Source: Verrucomicrobiota bacterium (GTDB lineage: Bacteria; Verrucomicrobiota; Verrucomicrobiia; Limisphaerales; UBA1100). Taken from it: a stretch of 7,659 nucleotides of DNA. The DNA is taken from the NCBI GenBank assembly GCA_028872645.1, contig JAPKDK010000137.1, positions 1 through 7,659 of the forward strand, read 5' to 3'. A model generated the notes under the pieces. The model was given only the letters and a program-made list of their open reading frames with translations. It was not told the DNA's origin and searched no databases. This document shows positions 5,517-7,659 of this stretch, piece after piece; position 1 is the stretch's first letter, and each line of letters begins with the position of its first letter. The position numbers and the translations under genes are program-made.

Positions 5517-6791
5517 CTAATCAAACTTCCGTTTGCGGTAGTCGCCCATCTCGGGGGCGTCTTTGTTCACCTCGGGGCCGAAGTAGCGGAGGAGGACTAG
5601 GGGTTCGGTGGTGCTGGTGTTTTCGAAGGTGATGCCGGTTTTGGCTCCGGCTTCGGTGCAGAAGTATTCGTCCTCGGTGAGCTCGTGGAATCGGATGAGC
5701 TTGGGACTGTTCAGCGGTTGGCCGTTGATCGTTCCCTTGCCTTGGACGCAGATGCCGCTCCACGCGCCTTTGTCTTTCACTGTGCACTTCACGCCGGGGT
5801 CGACGGTGAGTTCTTTGGCGGTGAAAAGTTGCTCGCGCTTGATGCGGCCGTAAACAATCCAGCGATCCACGTAGCCTTCCTTGCGCGTGTCGGCGACGGG
5901 AACCGGCTCGAGATAGTGACTGTCCTTGAAATTCTCGTTCGTGTTGCCGGTCCAGTCGAGTTGGTTGACGATGAATTCGAGGTCGCGGTGTTTGCTCTTC
6001 GGCATATCTTTCACCAGCAAACTCCACGGAACCTCGCGGCCTTCGACGAGATTTTGGTACATACCAAAGACGTCGCTGCCCCATTGCGGTTCGTAAGTGC
6101 AGAGGCTGCCGGGGGCGTGCAGGATGCACGGCGGGATGAGCCAACCGGTGCCGGGCTTGAGGCGGTACGCGCGGCTAAGGTCGAGGATGCCGTTGTCGCC
6201 CTTGTTCCAATCCGCGATGCACTTGCGCACTTGCGCCTTCGTCGTGCCGGGCTCGAGGCCCATAAATGTGTACGGGAAATTGTTGCCGACGTTATTGTGT
6301 TGCGGCGGGAAATAATAACTCTCCGGCTTGCCTTCCTGCCCGACCAGTTTCGCCTGCTGCGCGTTCTGGTGCATGTGATGCGGGATGGGGCCCATGTTAT
6401 CAAAAAACTTCGAGTACACCGGCCACTTACCATATTTCTTCCAGATACGTTTGCCGATGATATCCGCGCCGCACTCGGCCACCGCGTCGCGCAGCGTAAA
6501 CCGATTGCGCCCGTGTACCACGTAGCTGAGGCCCTCGTCCGGCACTCGCCCCTCGTTGGCGGCCTCGGTGGTGGAGCCGAACCAGCGCTCGTCGATGCCG
6601 CCGCGGTTCAGTCCGTACGCGTAAGTGTCATCCGGGTGCAACTTGAGCCGCAGCCCCGGTTGCAAAAACGACCGCGGCACCCAAGCCGGTGCGAGCCGGA
6701 GCAGCCCCCCGGTTTCCTCGAGTGCGGCGTCCACGTGTTTGCGGACATTTTTTTTGACGGTCTTGAGTTGTTTAACAGATGTGAGTGACAT
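5517..6791 (-). CDS. Bicupin protein resembling class I mannose-6-phosphate isomerase
   Basis: A 424-residue cytoplasmic protein without a signal peptide. Residues about 125-245 form a first cupin resembling class I phosphomannose isomerase (ManA), a zinc enzyme that interconverts mannose 6-phosphate and fructose 6-phosphate. Probable metal ligands are His139 and His141 in GPIPHHMHQ, Glu157 in EGKPESYYF and His225 in IPPCILHAPGS. A second cupin-like barrel (about 325-405) contains GKGTINGQPL and EYFCTEAGAKTGITF. The N-terminal 70 residues include RLKLHPDDTYAYG and are not typical of ManA. The helical insert of canonical ManA is not obvious. The start ATG 6791 directly follows a T8 tract and has no Shine-Dalgarno sequence. 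It lies 78 bp downstream of the reductase gene on the same strand. The cupin fold is sure; isomerase activity is only possible. Confidence 0.7.
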   Translation of the reverse strand: MSLTSVKQLKTVKKNVRKHVDAALEETGGLLRLAPAWVPRSFLQPGLRLKLHPDDTYAYGLNRGGIDERWFGSTTEAANEGRVPDEGLSYVVHGRNRFTLRDAVAECGADIIGKRIWKKYGKWPVYSKFFDNMGPIPHHMHQNAQQAKLVGQEGKPESYYFPPQHNNVGNNFPYTFMGLEPGTTKAQVRKCIADWNKGDNGILDLSRAYRLKPGTGWLIPPCILHAPGSLCTYEPQWGSDVFGMYQNLVEGREVPWSLLVKDMPKSKHRDLEFIVNQLDWTGNTNENFKDSHYLEPVPVADTRKEGYVDRWIVYGRIKREQLFTAKELTVDPGVKCTVKDKGAWSGICVQGKGTINGQPLNSPKLIRFHELTEDEYFCTEAGAKTGITFENTSTTEPLVLLRYFGPEVNKDAPEMGDYRKRKFD

Positions 6792-6799
6792 GATGATTT

Positions 6800-6841
6800 A
6801 AAAAAAAGCCGGGCCGGCCAAGTTGAGTTCAGAACTTGGCC
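6800..6841 (-). terminator. Hairpin plus T8 after the ribonucleotide reductase gene
   Basis: On the minus strand GGCCAAGTT and AACTTGGCC (6833-6841 and 6816-6824) form a 9-bp stem with an 8-base loop. An 8-base GC-rich spacer and T8 (6800-6807) follow. The spacer makes this an imperfect intrinsic terminator. It lies between the reductase stop and the cupin start and could separate their transcription. Confidence 0.5.
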
Positions 6842-6864
6842 AAGCGACTCTCCGCTTGGCCAAG
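6835..6864. repeat. Two CTTGGCCAAG palindromes 20 bp apart (copies 6 and 7)
   Basis: Copy 6 (6835-6844) and copy 7 (6855-6864) start exactly 20 bp apart, about two helical turns, in the 78-bp intergenic gap. Copy 7 extends to a 14-bp palindrome, CGCTTGGCCAAGCG (6853-6866). One arm of the terminator-like hairpin is made from copy 6, and a further half copy (GGCCAAG) lies at 6816-6822. Confidence 0.8.
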
Positions 6865-6869
6865 CGCGA

Positions 6870-7659
6870 TCACTGGCACGCTTCGCACTCTTCGCCGTTT
6901 CGCATAGCCTCGATCGAGCAGGCCACGCGCTCCTCGGTGGTGTACTCTTTTTCCGGCACCTCAACGCCCTGTTTCTTCACGGCGATGGTGGCTTTCTCGA
7001 TGTTCGAGGCGCCCAGCGTCCGCAAATAATAAGTCGTCTTGAGACCGCAGCGCCAAGCGGCGCGGTACATGTGCGAGAGCCGCTTCATGTCCGGCTTGGC
7101 TAGGAACAGGTTCACCGACTGCGACTGGTCGATCCATTTTTGCCGGCGGGCGGCGGCGGCGATCATCAGCATCGGATCGACATCGAACGCCGTGGCGTAA
7201 AGTTGCTTCAACTCGTCCGGCACCTCGTCGATGTCGTGCAAGTCGCCGTCGAGATACTTGAGCTTGTTCATCACGTCCTCGTTCCAAAGTCCCCTAGCCT
7301 TGAGGTTGTTGACCAAGTGGCGGTTCAGTACGATAAAGTCGCCGGACAAGTTGCTCTTCACGTAAAGATTCTTGTAGAGCGGTTCGATGCACGGTGACGT
7401 GCCCATGATATTGGAGATGGTCGCCGTCGGCGCGATGGCCAGCACGTTGCTGTTTCGCATGCCTTGGCTGGCGATTTTTTGACGAATGGGTTCCCAATCC
7501 ATCTTGCCGCCGCGCGGCACATCCACCGCTTGGCCGCGCTCCTGCTCAAGCAGGTCGACAGTGTCCGGCGGCAGCAGACCGCGATCCCATTTTGAGCCTT
7601 CGTAAGTGTCGTACCACCCCTGTTCCCCGGCCACGTCGCTCGACGCCTCGTAGGCGACA
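6870..7659 (-). CDS. nrdA: Class I ribonucleotide reductase, large (alpha) subunit, C-terminal part
   Basis: The last 262 residues of the class I large subunit, which reduces ribonucleoside diphosphates to deoxyribonucleotides for DNA synthesis. The frame is open to the right edge (VAYEASSDVAGEQGWY...), so the N-terminal ATP cone and most of the barrel lie outside. Visible family motifs are the phosphate-binding loop NVLAIAPTATISNIMGTSP, then IEPLYKNLYVKSNLSGDF, the radical-transfer tyrosine pair in KTTYYLRTLGAS, and the C-terminal redox pair CEAC in EECEACQ, re-reduced by thioredoxin or glutaredoxin. No lesion is seen. The next gene downstream is the cupin, so nrdB is not in the usual position after nrdA here. 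The call is firm, though class Ia versus other class I subtypes cannot be settled without the N-terminus. Confidence 0.95.
   Translation of the reverse strand, partial: VAYEASSDVAGEQGWYDTYEGSKWDRGLLPPDTVDLLEQERGQAVDVPRGGKMDWEPIRQKIASQGMRNSNVLAIAPTATISNIMGTSPCIEPLYKNLYVKSNLSGDFIVLNRHLVNNLKARGLWNEDVMNKLKYLDGDLHDIDEVPDELKQLYATAFDVDPMLMIAAAARRQKWIDQSQSVNLFLAKPDMKRLSHMYRAAWRCGLKTTYYLRTLGASNIEKATIAVKKQGVEVPEKEYTTEERVACSIEAMRNGEECEACQ

Noticed and set aside
5685..6788. A 367-codon open frame on the plus strand opposite the cupin gene
   Set aside because: It is the antisense shadow of a GC-rich gene. Its translation is rich in Ala, Val, Arg and Leu without recognisable motifs, while the minus strand has clear cupin motifs.
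1..7659. CRISPR array, tRNA, rRNA or riboswitch
   Set aside because: No regularly spaced direct repeats and no recognisable RNA gene sequence were seen on either strand. The CTTGGCCAAG copies are irregularly spaced and mostly coding.

Overview
The window looks like chromosomal DNA of a PVC-type bacterium, most likely Verrucomicrobiota or a relative. This is inferred from a secreted sulfatase paired with a jelly-roll protein, a REP-associated (Y1) transposase, a manA-like cupin, GC-rich coding sequence and starts without Shine-Dalgarno sequences. No 16S or other marker fixes the taxon.

Layout, left to right. Bases 1-867 (+) are a decayed REP-associated tyrosine transposase with four separate lesions, running off the left edge. 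Bases 932-3091 (+) are a two-gene unit: a secreted jelly-roll/DUF1080-like protein and, 12 bp later, a secreted formylglycine-type sulfatase. Together they suggest use of sulfated polysaccharides. Bases 3104-5429 (-) are a wrecked vapBC toxin-antitoxin locus. The vapB reading frame has two in-frame stops. The vapC reading frame is cut cleanly into 44 and 98 codons by a 1656-bp lower-GC segment (3401-5056). That segment carries the 3' part of an iolG-type (Gfo/Idh/MocA) dehydrogenase gene and a complete phytanoyl-CoA dioxygenase family (PhyH) gene. The 5' half of vapC now reads in frame into the iolG remnant. The likely vapBC promoter and a perfect 20-bp palindromic operator survive upstream.

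Bases 5517-6791 (-) encode a bicupin resembling class I mannose-6-phosphate isomerase. Bases 6870-7659 (-) are the C-terminal part of a class I ribonucleotide reductase large subunit that runs off the right edge. The 78 bp between these two genes hold a hairpin plus T8 tract and two copies of a 10-bp palindrome, CTTGGCCAAG. That palindrome occurs seven times in the window, where chance predicts about 0.007, in different reading frames as well as between genes.

The most interesting content is the split vapC with its foreign passenger genes and the over-represented palindrome. The main alternative for the split vapC is an assembly artefact, which read mapping across bases 3401 and 5056 would settle. 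No CRISPR array, tRNA or rRNA was seen. No gene-free stretch exceeds about 90 bases once the pseudogenes are counted.
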